The notes under the pieces are model-generated. The model saw only the letters and a list, made by a program, of their open reading frames with translations, did no database searches and had not been told where the DNA came from. The translations under genes were made by a program, and so were the position numbers. Shown here one piece after another: positions 36,718 through 50,818 of a stretch of 64,000 nt of DNA. Source of the DNA: Suillus spraguei (Eukaryota > Basidiomycota > Agaricomycetes > Boletales > Suillaceae); NCBI GenBank assembly GCA_016800925.1, contig JABCPU010000008.1, positions 124,001 through 188,000 of the forward strand, given 5' to 3'. How positions within the stretch are numbered: the stretch's first letter is position 1; each line of letters opens with the position of its first letter.

Positions 36718-37385
36718 TCAAACGACTTCTCTGACCTTTCCCGTCTCAACCTCGTACACCCATCCAGTGATATTTCCTTCTTTCAAAACAAGCGGGTGAT
36801 TCTTCAAGAATGCGACATCATCTTTCACACTCCTATCTAAATCAGGGAAGGGTCCAAACTCTAGGTCATTTACTGCCTCGGATACATCAGTATCTCCAGG
36901 ATGTGCGTTAATAATCTTGGATCGAATTTGCTCATCGGAAAAAGTGAGCATTCCGCAATCGGAATGATGAATGACGAGCACATCTTTAGTTCCGAGGAGT
37001 CTTTGTGAAATGATGATGGAACGAAGAGATTCTTTGCTAAATATCATGACTTGTTCAGCAGGACATAGGATCTGTGGGCCATTTAAGACATACGCAAGGC
37101 CCCCAGCATTCCGAATAATGTGTGCTTCCCCTAAATTCAGGCCGAGGAACTCCTCAGGGCTGTCACTGTTGGTAAACACGCCCTCTGGGCTTTTATTAAT
37201 TACAACTCACTGAAGGCGAGCATCCATACACGTCACTATCAGTGAGTTCAGCTGAGATTTCACAGATTTGCTGGTAAGTACTTACCGACAGCAAGGCGCT
37301 TAGAAGGCGGAATGCCTAATTTGCCATTATCGCCGAAACTAGCAGCGTAACTCTCGTTTGCTTGCTTAAAGTCAACTTCGGCCAT
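36718..37385 (-). CDS. Beta-carbonic anhydrase
   Basis: Interconverts CO2 and bicarbonate. The start ATG at 37385 gives MAEVDFKQANESYAASFGDN, then GIPPSKRLAV, VTCMDARL, SPEEFLGLNLGEAHIIRNAG, GLAKESLRSIIISQRLLGT and VLVIHHSDCGMLTFSD. Zinc ligands are the Cys of CMDAR, and the His and Cys of HHSDCGM; the Asp-Arg dyad is also in CMDAR. C-terminal block: DDVAFLKNHPLV, then GWVYEVETGKVREVV, ending at the TGA at 36718. An in-frame intron separates GLA from KESL. At about 170 residues it is short and lacks a presequence, as in the small cytosolic fungal enzymes. Confidence 0.92.
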
Positions 37386-37593
37386 GGGAGTTCAAGAAGG
37401 AGATGGATATTCTGTTTTCTGGGTAGCGTGGGCATCATTCAGCGACATAGTTCGTCTTCTCGACTCACTCTGACGCAAGTGGGAAGAAGAGAGATTAGAT
37501 AACCACGTGGGCACAAGTTGAATTGAATTTGAAATCCAGCCTACCGTAAACGTGGTCAGCGGCCACCGACTGAGACTCAGTTGACCAATCGTC

Positions 37594-40500
37594 ATGACCT
37601 CCCAGAAGATACAGCGCCTGCTTGAACCGTCTGATGTGTCTGCTGCGCATCGGTTTGCACTAGATTACTTCAACTCTAGCTTCGCTCACATCGACGACCT
37701 CGATGGGATTGACCAAATCCTGTCACAGACAAAAGCCCGGAGTTCAGAACTGCGGCGTCAGGTGGGTTGATTGATTTGAATAATTCATGGTAGTTTATTC
37801 GTTGTCAGCTAGCTCTCTGCATCTCAGCAATCGATTGACTTGCTCATAACGAAGACTCGTGTGGCAGCACTTGCTAACCTTGACACTGCTCGTGGGCTTG
37901 CAGAGGACAGAGAGTTGATAGAAAACGAGATGACTTACCTCTCACACGAGCTCGTCTCATCTCTTTCTCCGTTGAAATCGGAAGCAAATCCACTCTCCTT
38001 GAGGACATTGAAACTATGCATCGCATACTGAAGGAACTTGAAAGCGTGCGGGCATATGTAGCTGTCATAGAACGTACATTGACTTTGAGGTGTGCTCTAT
38101 CTATCAGTTTTACCTGCTCCCGAGGGATAAAATCAATTCTTTCTCAGCGAAGGAGCATTGGCGCAGTTGCGCGGTACACCGTCCCCACTTTCTAAATCAT
38201 CGACGTCAGAATACGATAGGCTAAATGCCTTTGTTAGTAATGTTGTTCAAACATGTGACAGTGTACAAGATATCGGGAGCGTCGAGCAGTCTCTACATCT
38301 TGTCATATTTGTACGGCGTATTCGTGACAAAACGTGGTCAGATATAAAAGAGATATTTTCTGCGTAAGTCTGGATTTACGTCCTGGAACACTCTGATAAC
38401 CTAACTTTTTTCATTAAGCAAACTGAATAGCGCGCTGGAAAATCTTCAATGGCCAATGGCTGTCGACTACCCTGCTGCGAGCGTGCATGACCGCAAATCC
38501 TTTGAATCTGCGTTCAAAGACTTAATATTGCTGCAAGAAATGTCAGTGAAGCTAAATTGTACATTACGGGCTATACTGAAATCACATAGCGGGGAGAATA
38601 CTGAGGGCTTAAAAACCCAACTTGAAACAGGTTCTCAGGGCTTATACCCACTAGAAACACTCGCGCATGCAATATCTCTTCGTTTCAAATACCATTTCGA
38701 AACTGAACGAGAGACAAATCGCCTCGATAAGGTGTGGTTCTTGTCGTCTTCAACCACTTGTATTGATTTCTCGTGACAGCCAGAGTGGTATCTCTCACAT
38801 ATAATGAACGTGGCCCATGACCATCGACCCTTTATGGACAATGTCATACAACGTTTACTTTTGGGCACAAAATACCAGCGTGTTAATGCATGGGTAAGCC
38901 GATACTTTTAAACACACTCTTTGTAGCCTGACGGCAGACCACAACATCAGCAAAACTACGTCACTCTCCTTATCCCGATCTTGGAGCGCAAGTTGCGGCG
39001 GACCGTTCCGACTTTGCTTTCTCGTCCTGCGCTATTGGCGCATACAGTCTATCAGGCATTAATTTTCGATTCCAATATGCGTGAATTAGGTTATGAATTC
39101 GTAGTCGGCGCAAGTAAGACCGAGGAGAAAGGAGGCATCAGTTCTGTCATCCTTTGCCAGAAAGAGTGGTTTGACGCATGGTTAGAGGGCGAGAAAAAGT
39201 GTAAGCTTATTTTCATATTCGTCTGTCTGCATGGAAGATTAAGCCAGTTGATCAACAGTCGCTGAGGACCAGTACCATGAAATCATCAGTTCTTCAGACG
39301 CATGGACTATTGTTGATGATGATTCAAACGACTCTGATGAATTTAAACACTCCCGTTCGGCGGCCGAATTGAAGGCTACGAACTCAGCTCGTCGAATAAA
39401 GGCTCTCGTTGAACAAGTTACTGGTACGTTATGATTTTCCTTTGATGTGTTCCTCACTGAAGGTGGAACAGATCGCTACTCCCACTTCCCTCTTTCGCCC
39501 ATCGCACGCGTTTCCTTATTCATGTCCAGCTTCCTATCGTCGAACAGTATTATTCTCGCGTGTCTTCTTCTCTAGATGCTTTCGAGACACTTTCGTCTGC
39601 TCTGGTACGAGCGGTCCCTGGCGCATTAGGTGTTGAAGGGACAAAGACAGACTCGCGTAAGTTGACTGGAGGTGTTGAGGGCAGCCAACGGCTGTGCAAG
39701 GCGTTGCTTAGCGCGCGATATGTGGAATCCGCGATGCAACGATGGGGAGAGGAAGAGGTGAGGCGGCTGACATTTCGGTCCTATTGAAGCTAAAGAACCT
39801 TTTATGGATAGTTCTTTTTGGAATTGTGGACAGAAATTAACCATCGGGCAGCCCTGCGTACTCGGGCGGAAATGCATCCCTCGCTGCCACACTCTGCAGA
39901 TAATCAGTCTAGCAAGAACGATGCCCCAGAATGTACTATCTTTGAGGAGCTAGTTATACAGTACACGAAGCTCGCGTCGAGGGCAGAAGATATGCTTGTG
40001 AGTCAAGTTTGCGGTGAAACTGAAGCTGCCTTGAAACTACATTTCGTGGCTATCATATCGTAAGTCGCTCACTTTTCAACCCGGCTTATACTGTTCGTTG
40101 TAGTGACTGCTATCCCATAGTCCCAGAGATGAAAGCGACGTCCAAAATGCAGATGATGGCATCGCCGTACCCCCAAGTCTCCTCCCATCAATCGCTCTCC
40201 TATCTGCTCACCTCACCTTCCTCCGCAATACACTCCCGACCGCAGCGACAACGCAAGTATATAGGCGGATAGCAACACACATCTCAGAGCACATTCTTCA
40301 GCGCGAAGTTCTCTTTCGCCCTGGACTTACGCGGGGACAATTCCGCACGGGACTTGCACGAGAGCAGGCGCGTTCCGTTCACGCGGAAAGCGAATTGTGG
40401 GCCGAAACTTGTCAGGCTGCATTGAGGACTTCGCGGGCCAGGGCTGAGGGTCCTTGGGCACGGTTGCTTGTTGCGGGCAGACTCCTCGGTACAAGTAGAC

Positions 40501-40646
40501 GGGAAGTAGATAGGGCCGTGAAGGAAGTCCTTGGTGGGCAGGGAGATAGTTGGGAGGATGCTTTGGATGCCGTTACGAGCCTCGGATCTGGGGGGCTAGG
40601 AAAAGAAGAGGTGAAGACAGTACTGCGATTGCGGGATGATCTGTAA
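37594..40646 (+). CDS. RINT1/Tip20 family, Dsl1 (NRZ) tethering complex subunit
   Basis: Tethers Golgi-derived COPI vesicles at the ER. The start ATG at 37594 gives MTSQKIQRLLEPSDVSAAHR. A coiled N-terminal part (LANLDTARGLAEDRELIENE, IETMHRILKELESVRAYVAV) is followed by the conserved RINT1/TIP20 body: LAHAISLRFKYHFETERETN, RLDKPEWYLSHIMNVAHDHR, PILERKLRRTVPTLLSRPAL, HTVYQALIFDSNMRELGYEF and LCQKEWFDAWLEGEKK. The C-terminus ends LGKEEVKTVLRLRDDL at 40646. Many short introns. Near 39488 a one-base shift separates DRYSHF from SFAHRTRFLIHVQLPIVEQY; one more C in the CCC run would restore it. It is divergent from carbonic anhydrase (208 bp). Confidence 0.9.
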
Positions 40647-41054
40647 ACGTTTGGTTACCGAGCGGCGTGCAGGGATGGGTGGCCGTGTAGCAGTGTGAGA
40701 GGAGAATAATGAGAGATATTGGTTGATATGCTTTCATACTGTGAGGAGCATATGGGGTTTAAATTTCGAACCATTACATTGCCTTGGGAGGACGGGATAA
40801 TAATATCATGACCGAGTTCCACCGTTGACTTTGTTCATCATTCCGAACCTCCTGACCAACATAATATGCTTCGACTTCAAGTCACACCAGCGGTGGAGAT
40901 GACGGCCCGGTAATAATTCTTGTTGGTATCTCAAGTTCAGAGCTATTATTACAACCAGGGAGAGAATGTGATACAACAATGAGACGATAAGCAAGCGAGA
41001 TGGATGATACAGCCAGTCTGGCGCCGCAACCCACGGTCAGGCGCAGCAGGATTA
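40647..41054. other. 408-bp convergent intergenic region
   Basis: Between the ends of RINT1 and MCM3. It presumably holds both 3' UTRs. No gene or repeat is seen. Confidence 0.45.
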
Positions 41055-43865
<2,811 letters not shown>

Positions 43866-43897
43866 GGTAGCGGTATGTAGACGTGAAATAAAAGTTG

Positions 43898-43903
43898 ACG
43901 CGT
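43898..43903. promoter_or_regulatory. ACGCGT (MCB-type) box upstream of MCM3
   Basis: ACGCGT is the MluI cell-cycle box bound by MBF/SBF-like factors at G1/S genes, and MCM genes are common targets. It lies 33 bp upstream of the MCM3 ATG, with a related GACGCGA just beyond. The closeness to the start means it could lie in the 5' UTR, so the role is an inference. Confidence 0.4.
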
Positions 43904-43935
43904 GCAGACGAGACGCGACTAAGCCTGCCCTTAAC

Positions 43936-43947
43936 GTTCACGTGAAC
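43936..43947. promoter_or_regulatory. 12-bp palindrome containing CACGTG upstream of MCM3
   Basis: GTTCACGTGAAC is a perfect palindrome with an E-box core, 71 bp upstream of the MCM3 start. It is a possible bHLH site. Confidence 0.35.
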
Positions 43948-44471
43948 CAGGAACGACTACCATGGTGGACCCACTGAGAGGCTACCGGCTTATATGCTGC
44001 AATATTGCAAAGTGAGCTCAGGGAGAGACAAAGAACATTTATTGCCAAGTCGTGTAATGTTGACATGCACACAAGTCGCTTGCAAGCAAACCGAAAGAAA
44101 AACCCATTGAATCAAGAAGGAAACAATCAAAGCGAGATAGGTAGGTGCTTGAACAGAGCTAAGTAGCTAATTCGTAAAAGGAGAACAGGTGGAATACATG
44201 TTTGAATACAAAACAGGTGTGCGTAGTGTCGCCCGACCATTGAAGTATGCAAGTTAGGTATAAAACGAGTGTGAGATTATAGTGAGGACGGTGGTATAAG
44301 AGGGGAAAAGAAGTCGGGAACAGACATGGGCGTGCCACGATGAGTGGACAAGGATTGAAGATGCAATACTCCAGTTTTAAGCACATGAGACGTAGAGAGG
44401 TCGTGACACTGCTGAAGAATATTTAATACGAGTTGGAGTTGTAGGAAAAGTACGAACTTAGAGGACAATGT

Positions 44472-44740
44472 TTACCAGTCAGGCCCACCGTTGCTTCCAC
44501 CACCACCAAATTGATCTGCAACTGGACCGACTCCCTGTGTGACGAGATTATGACAAAGTGTGTGAGATGAATAATTTTTTCTTACGCCTTTAGTGTCATT
44601 GTGGTTGTGGTACTTTGGCATCTGTTGAGGTGATGAGTACTGGGGCTAAATGAAGAAAAAGAGATACTGACTGGTAGGGCAAATGATACTTGTAAGATAC
44701 AAGCAAGAATGACGGCGATATGCCACTTTGGAGGGAACAT
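44472..44740 (-). CDS. Small (55-residue) predicted secreted peptide
   Basis: Three exons, all phase 0: 44740-44672, 44621-44586 and 44534-44472. Exon 1 encodes a signal-peptide-like start (MFPPKWHIAVILACILQ, then VSFALP): a basic residue, a hydrophobic core and a small-residue cleavage site at FALP. Exon 2 gives MPKYHNHNDTKG and exon 3 GVGPVADQFGGGGSNGGPDW followed by TAA. Introns are GTCAGT...CAACAG and GTAAGA...CACAG with good acceptor sites. The mature part would be about 32-35 residues, rich in Gly and Asn with no cysteine, and it has no CAAX end, so it is not a mating pheromone. Three clean introns in phase make a chance ORF unlikely. The function is unknown. Confidence 0.62.
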
Positions 44741-45225
44741 GAGGGATATGGGTGGTGTAAGGAGTGACGGAGTTGCTTTTATGTGATCAAGGTATGAGAA
44801 AAGTACGAATTTGAGTTTACAAGATGATGATCCACGCGGTCAACATTCTCCCGGTGCTCAGGAACAAGTCACTCTATGACCGACCAGGAACGAGTAAAGT
44901 ACATTGTGGCAATCGAAACGAATAAGAATCTAAGATCTACTATTTTTGGTAATGTACTCCGTCGACCTTTTCTAATCAAAAACCTTGTTGCCTACGCATG
45001 ACAACTCCTTTTAATCACCACAGAAACAATACTTGCTTCAACTCGTTATCAACGCGGGCCTACCAGCTTCCAATTTGCCGAGCGTCTAAATATCTCGTTC
45101 CTGGCACTATCCACACCACTTTGCGCCGGTCTGATAGTCCATCACAGCGCCGATTCATCACCCGGCCAGTTAAACAAAGATATGGTGTCATGCGGCTCTC
45201 GATACATAATACAACTGACCCTTAC
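44741..45225. other. 485-bp intergenic region
   Basis: Between the start of the small secreted-peptide gene and the end of PRP17, both on the minus strand. It serves as promoter for the peptide gene. I see no coding signal. Confidence 0.45.
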
Positions 45226-47255
45226 TCAGTCCTATATCGAGTGTTACAATGGGTAGACCAAAATCGAAGACGGGACATACCCATAACTTTATCAATCCAT
45301 CCCATGACGCCGTCACAACTTTAGACTGTATACATAATTAGCGTCGGTGCCGAAAAATAAAAAATAAAAAAAACTCACCGACTCATGTGGTAGCCACTCA
45401 TGTGCAATCACAACCTTTGAGTGAGCCTGTAGCCTAGATTTAATACGCCCCGTCTTCCAGTCCCAGAACACTACATTCCCCTCCCCGTCTCCACTACTTA
45501 TCCACTTGCCATCTGGAGAGAACCCAACTTGGCATGCATACCCGGCCACGGAATGTCCCGCAAACCTTTTCTTCCTGTTTTGGCGGAAATTATCAGTACT
45601 GTAAATCAAAATTTGGTTGTCTAGCGATTGTGCAGCAAAGTATTTTTCTATAAACGCAATAAGCAAGATCAACGTGAGAAAAAAAATTTAAAACCCACTC
45701 GAAGGGTGAAGCGTTACTGCTGGCATCGAGTGCATATGAGGTTCTGCAATGTATTTTATCACGACTGGGATATCGTAATCCCAAGCACGGATCGTCTTAT
45801 CGTCCGATGTCGTCACAAACCGTCGGTTCTCGTCGACGAAAGTAATAGTATTCACAGGACCCAAATGTTGGTCATATTCTTGGGTTATCTCCCCGGAATT
45901 CATATCATACTACATGGTCACGCTCAATGGTCAATTAAACCCGAGACAGGCAGAAGAACGCACCTGAATAATCTTCTTGTCCGACATACCGGCAAGGAAT
46001 ATGTGTTGTTTGTCTTCATCCGGATGGAAGCGCACGACGTAGGGTGTCTTGCCGTTACTGAACCGCTTGAGACACTGCCCGGTCTCGGTATCCCATAGTT
46101 TCATCTGGCGGTCGTACCCACACGACAGGAACTTCCGCCCATCATTAGAGAATGTGAGGTCCTTAACGGCCTGTACATGCCCATGGAATGTCCTAAGACA
46201 ATTTCCATGAGTATACACGTCCCAAAGCTAACGGTCATGAGTCGATTTAGGACCGAATAGGTTAAAAATTTAGGGTACCTTTATTTTTGTGTCCATAGAT
46301 CCGCTAAGAAGAAGGTGTCCAGTGTCAGGGAATAACCGTATTACCGAGACACCTTGCGTATGACCGGTCCAAGTATGGATGCACGTCTTTGGAATAAATG
46401 TCTCCTGGGAGCCTACCTCACTGGCAATATGAGGCGCTTCCGCCAGAGGCGGATGCATATATGTTCGGCCTTGGTAGTCGGTCATGGATTTCCCATGGAA
46501 AACGGAAGTTTCTTGGCCATAGGCGCCAAGTTTTGGTTTCGCCTTCTTCTTCGGAATTACCGGCTCGGGCTCCTCTTCTTCCTGCGGCTGATCACCACTG
46601 TCTTCAACACCATCCAAGAATCCAATCTCTTCTTCTCCATCCCATGCAGCCCAAGGTCCAACATACGCGCCCTCACCCTCAACGACATCAAGATCTCCCC
46701 TGTTCTTTCTCTTTCTTTTCAATTCTTTTTTCTGAGAGCTTGTAGCTCGCAATGTATCAATTGTCGCAAAGCCATTTTCGCGAGCCTTCTCGACTGAGCC
46801 GAGGATAGACGGTGCGTTTGGATCGATCGACGGATTGACCGAGTATCCGAGGATGGAATGCGTGAGATGCTGAGCCTTGAATGCGTGGTCCGACATTGAC
46901 TGTTCTTCCACATGGCCTGCGAGTGCATTCTGATTGATAAACCGGTTTGAATCACCGAATGGGTTCTCGGGACCCTGGAGCGGCAACATCATCTCGTTGT
47001 AGGGAATATTGACATTCATCTGCGTGTCTGTTGGCCGAGTTACCAGCGAGGTTTGATTGAGAGGGTCCTAAGGGGTCAGTGAGTGACATGGTGTATGAAC
47101 GAAGTGTTGGAAAGACTTACTTCGGCGAGAACATGAGGCGCGGCCTGAGACACGAGTTTGTCCTGGACAGTGCGCGGCTTTTTGCTAGCAGGAAGTTTTG
47201 ACAGGCCAAATGCATCATTTACACCGTCCTCGTCCGAGGAATAAGCAGCAGACAT
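45226..47255 (-). CDS. PRP17: PRP17/CDC40, WD40 second-step splicing factor
   Basis: Spliceosomal WD40 protein of the second catalytic step, associated with the Prp19 complex. The start ATG at 47255 gives [20 protein letters not shown]. The disordered N-terminus includes [20 protein letters not shown] and the conserved [18 protein letters not shown]. Then [10 protein letters not shown]..., [40 protein letters not shown] begin a seven-bladed propeller: [80 protein letters not shown] and [20 protein letters not shown]. The last exons give [14 protein letters not shown] and, after an intron beginning GTATGT, a final D codon and TGA at 45226-45228. Confidence 0.94.
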
Positions 47256-47480
47256 GATTGAACGTCACTGACAAGTCAGTAGTTGGTATTACGAAGGAGA
47301 AAGGCGTGGTAAATAACTTCCAAAAGAAAAGTGAAACCTTTTATGTAATTTCTTGGTGATTGGAGATTTTCATTTGTTGTCTAATTGATTTGTGCGATGC
47401 TGCCTTCCTTCCTCGAGGCCTGGCACTAAACCCCTCATTTTTCTTCTGACTTCTTCCTATTATCTTACTTAAGCTTTATC

Positions 47481-50355
47481 ATGACCGAGCGCATCGTCGG
47501 TCGGCCATGGACTGCTCTAGAGGACCGTCTTCTCGCCAACGCCGTCGCAATCCATGGGGAGTCGGACAACTGGAAGGTCGTTGCCCATTGTGTTCCGGAA
47601 AGGACCAATAAGGCTTGCAGGAAGGCCAGTATTGATCTCCTAATCCCAATTCAGTTCTCCCAATACGTTCAAAAACAGCGATGGCTCCATTCCCTATCAC
47701 CGAATGTGAAGAAATCTGCTTGGACGCCAGAAGAAGACCATCTACTTTTGGAACTCTACAAAGTTCATTCAACAAAGTGGTCTGTGATCGCGAGACATAT
47801 ACCGGGTCGTACCGACGACGCTTGTTCAAAGCGCTATCGTGAAGCGCTCGACCCCTCTCTCAGACGTGATGAATGGTCCAAGGAGGAGGACGACAAACTC
47901 TTTGACGCGTACTCACGTCTGGCTGGGCGATGGGGCCAGGTCGGCCAGGAGTTACAGCGTAGTGGGTTGGCCTGTCGTAACAGGTGCTGTTTCTCCCGCA
48001 CGTATACGTAATCCTCACGTAACTCACGGCCACTTTTCCTTAGGTGGAGGCTTCTTGAGCGAAAAAGAAACACCTTAAGCGAGCCTCAGGGTGTCGCGGT
48101 TTCAAAACCGTCGTTAACTATGTCTTCAGAACCATCAAGTCCTATGTTAACGTACCCCGGCCCCACACCTTGGTCACCTCCACCCATGCCTAATCCCAGG
48201 CAGTATTGGGGTGAAAGTCTATCTCAGTTTGTGGGAGGTCCATCCCCAGCATCTCGACAGCAACATAGCCACTTAAGGTCTCACAATGACGTGGGATTGT
48301 TGGGCAGTGTAGAACCCTCAGTTTCCCATCCACAGTCGATACAGCACGTTGTCAATCTTCCGCCCCCGTTTCATTATTCGTCTTCGTCATTAAGTTCGGC
48401 CTTGTCTTCTCCACACACACTTGCAACGAGGTATGAAAAAAGTACCGCAGCCCCTAGCGGTTGCTTCCAAACAGGGAAGATTCACGCCGCTCCACACACT
48501 ATTGCCTCCGCTCCGCCGGGCGAGAATACGCCCGCTGTTTTTGAGTATGGGGTAGTCCTCGATCCATCTCTCGTCAACGCCACTCGGACCACGGATTACG
48601 CCGCTGGACATCGCCCTGTGTATGATGACCACGTTACACATCAATATGATGAGATCCGGCGAAGTATCGCTCCCACACCAGTACCATCACACACACCCGT
48701 TCCCGTTCAACGTGCGTCGGGATATTATTCGCCTGTTCCTCATCATAACGAGTGCCACCATCAATTGATCCGTGATGGAGAGACTTCTCCATCACAGCTG
48801 TCCCGAGATTCGTGTTATCCAGCCGCTTCTCAGGGTTCTTCTGCCGCATTGGGCCCTACAGCACTGGGCCTAACCCACGAGGCGACTGACAATTACTATG
48901 TGGCTCATCGTCGCCAACAGCTTGAACATGATGCCCAGCACGTTATGATATCATCACCCGATTCATCCTCTGTCTGCAGCGTTCCTCGCGAGTATTTCCC
49001 GTCTTCATCCTCGTCGGACATTTGTTCCCCCGTTTCGCCTATCGACGGTGCATTACGCCAGACACCTTGCAATCAGTACTATCCACCCTCTGAACTCGTG
49101 GTGCCTGCACACCAGGACATCAGCTCAATGTCGCGGCCCACCACAGCAACACCTGAAACTCGTGGAGACTATTATCAGCCACAACTCAAAGGACAGTTGC
49201 AGCCTCAATTTCATCCACTATCGAACGAACCTAAGCTTAACGAGCATCGGGTTCCTATGCCTGTTGTTGATACTGGTTCGCCACCCGCCGTTTCACCTAA
49301 TTTCCATCCTGCACCATCCGCTCAGCGTTCAGCATCTATCAGCCCATCCGCGTACACGCTGCCACGCCCTGCTAGTGTACTTCCCGATGCCATTGGATCA
49401 GGTGCTAAACGCGGTCCTCCCCGAGATACTTCATCACCAAATCCTGACGATCCCAATCCTCGCCCGACTGCACGACCACGGCAGTCATTCGCACGGAAAC
49501 GTACTGATATTCATGCTCCTCTGAGGCTATCTTCTGACTTGCCTGCTACAAATGAGTAGGTTAGATTCTCATGGAGGTGACGCAATTGACTAACTGGAAT
49601 GTTATTTCTTAGCCCCTCTATAAAGCCATATGCGTGCGGTCACGAAAGCTGCTGGCCGGTGACCGCGGTGAGTTCCCTTGCTTGTTACACTACTTCGCGA
49701 GGTCTTTCGGACCACAACAAGAGTTCGCATCCAGAAGACTCTGGCGGAGAGAGGCCGTACAGATGTGGCTTAGACGGTTGCGGGAAGTCTTGGAAGGCAC
49801 GTCATTTCGGTTCCGAAGTTCTTGGGAGTATTAATGACATTGTTCGGCAGAGTATTAACGGGTTACAGTACCATTTACAAATGTGCGGACCTATGCATGC
49901 TCTCATCGCCGAAAATACTGACTATGACCTAGATCAAAGGCCCATTTCCAACACGCTATTGTGTCAACTTTCGTCACCTCTTACATCGATGGCCTCACTG
50001 TGCCTTACGCGGAGGCATCTCCTGCCGAAGGTGAAGATAAGACTAAAAAGCAATATTCTTGCCCGCATAAGGGCTGCCCGAATCGGTACAAGCAACTCAG
50101 TGGACTCCGTTATCATCTAGCCCATGTAAGGTTAACTTCCCGCAATTTCCTGAGCCTGAGTCTAACCGAATGTGTCAGGGTCACCCTACAGATCTTCCGG
50201 TCCAGCTAGATCTGGTACCTCCCGCCCTGAGTCGCAAATTGGCCGAGAAGATGCGAAAGGATGGCGCTGGCTCACAACCATCTGACACACAAACACACAG
50301 ACCTCTTCCCCCTCATGCTCCCTCGCAGAGCTGCTCTCCCGGACAATCCACGTAA
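47481..50355 (+). CDS. Three-repeat Myb protein fused to C2H2 zinc fingers
   Basis: Predicted nuclear DNA-binding protein. Myb repeats: R1 GRPWTALEDRLLANAVAIHG with CVPERTNKACRKRWLHSL; R2 KSAWTPEEDHLLLELYKVHS with HIPGRTDDACSKRYREAL; R3 RDEWSKEEDDKLFDAYSRLA with ELQRSGLACRNRWRLLERKR. A long Pro/Ser/His-rich middle (about 48120-49555) follows, then C2H2-like fingers: YACGHESCWP...GLSDHNKSSH, YRCGLDGCGKSWKSINGLQY with HLQISKAH, and YSCPHKGCPNRYKQLSGLRY with HLAHGH. The last two resemble Sfp1/JAZF1-type fingers. The tail is VQLDLVPPALSRKLAEKMRK and more, ending at the stop at 50353. Two introns look like 54-nt GC-AG introns (47625-47678, 49797-49850), both also open when retained. It is divergent from PRP17 (225 bp). 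Confidence 0.85.
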
Positions 50356-50818
50356 TGTGTGGGCGCCTGACCAAAATCAGTGTGGACCGGAATCGCATCA
50401 ATATTATACTGGTTTCATAATCGCCTCCCGCCCCCAACATATGTTGGCCCTGTTCATTGATCTGGTATTGTCTTTCGTCTTGAATTATTACGTGTATCTT
50501 TATTGCTTTCATTTGCTTTTCGTCTCTTTGCGCTTCTCCTCGCATCGCTCGGTTTTTATGGCTTTTTCCTATCAGCCCGCCACTCGTTTGCATCGCAGGT
50601 ATTGACCGCATACTTTTATAATTGCTATGTGTAATATTTGGTGGTTATCTCCACTGTCCCTAATTGTATCTATACAGTATTCGAGCTAACATGTATATTT
50701 GTGAGTGTAACCAAGTCATCATAAATCCATTCCGTAGGGGATTATCTGTACAAATGTTCAGCACAGGCTCGTCGTTTCAAAACCCCGAACATGTTCTCCT
50801 CCATTGAATCACCGTCTA
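50356..50818. other. 463-bp convergent intergenic region
   Basis: Between the ends of the Myb/C2H2 gene and SGT2. It is T-rich (50470-50600), as expected of 3' UTRs. No gene is seen. Confidence 0.45.

Larger units (their letters stand above)
43866..44471. other. 606-bp intergenic region with MCM3 promoter
   Basis: Upstream of MCM3 and downstream of the small secreted-peptide gene. It contains ACGCGT (43898-43903), GACGCGA (43913-43919) and the palindrome GTTCACGTGAAC (43936-43947). The part from 44000 to 44470 shows no coding signal beyond short unsupported frames. Confidence 0.5.

Noticed and set aside
44472..44740. Mating pheromone precursor
   Set aside because: The small size is suggestive, but it has a signal peptide and ends GGPDW. 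Basidiomycete pheromones lack a signal peptide and end in a CAAX box.
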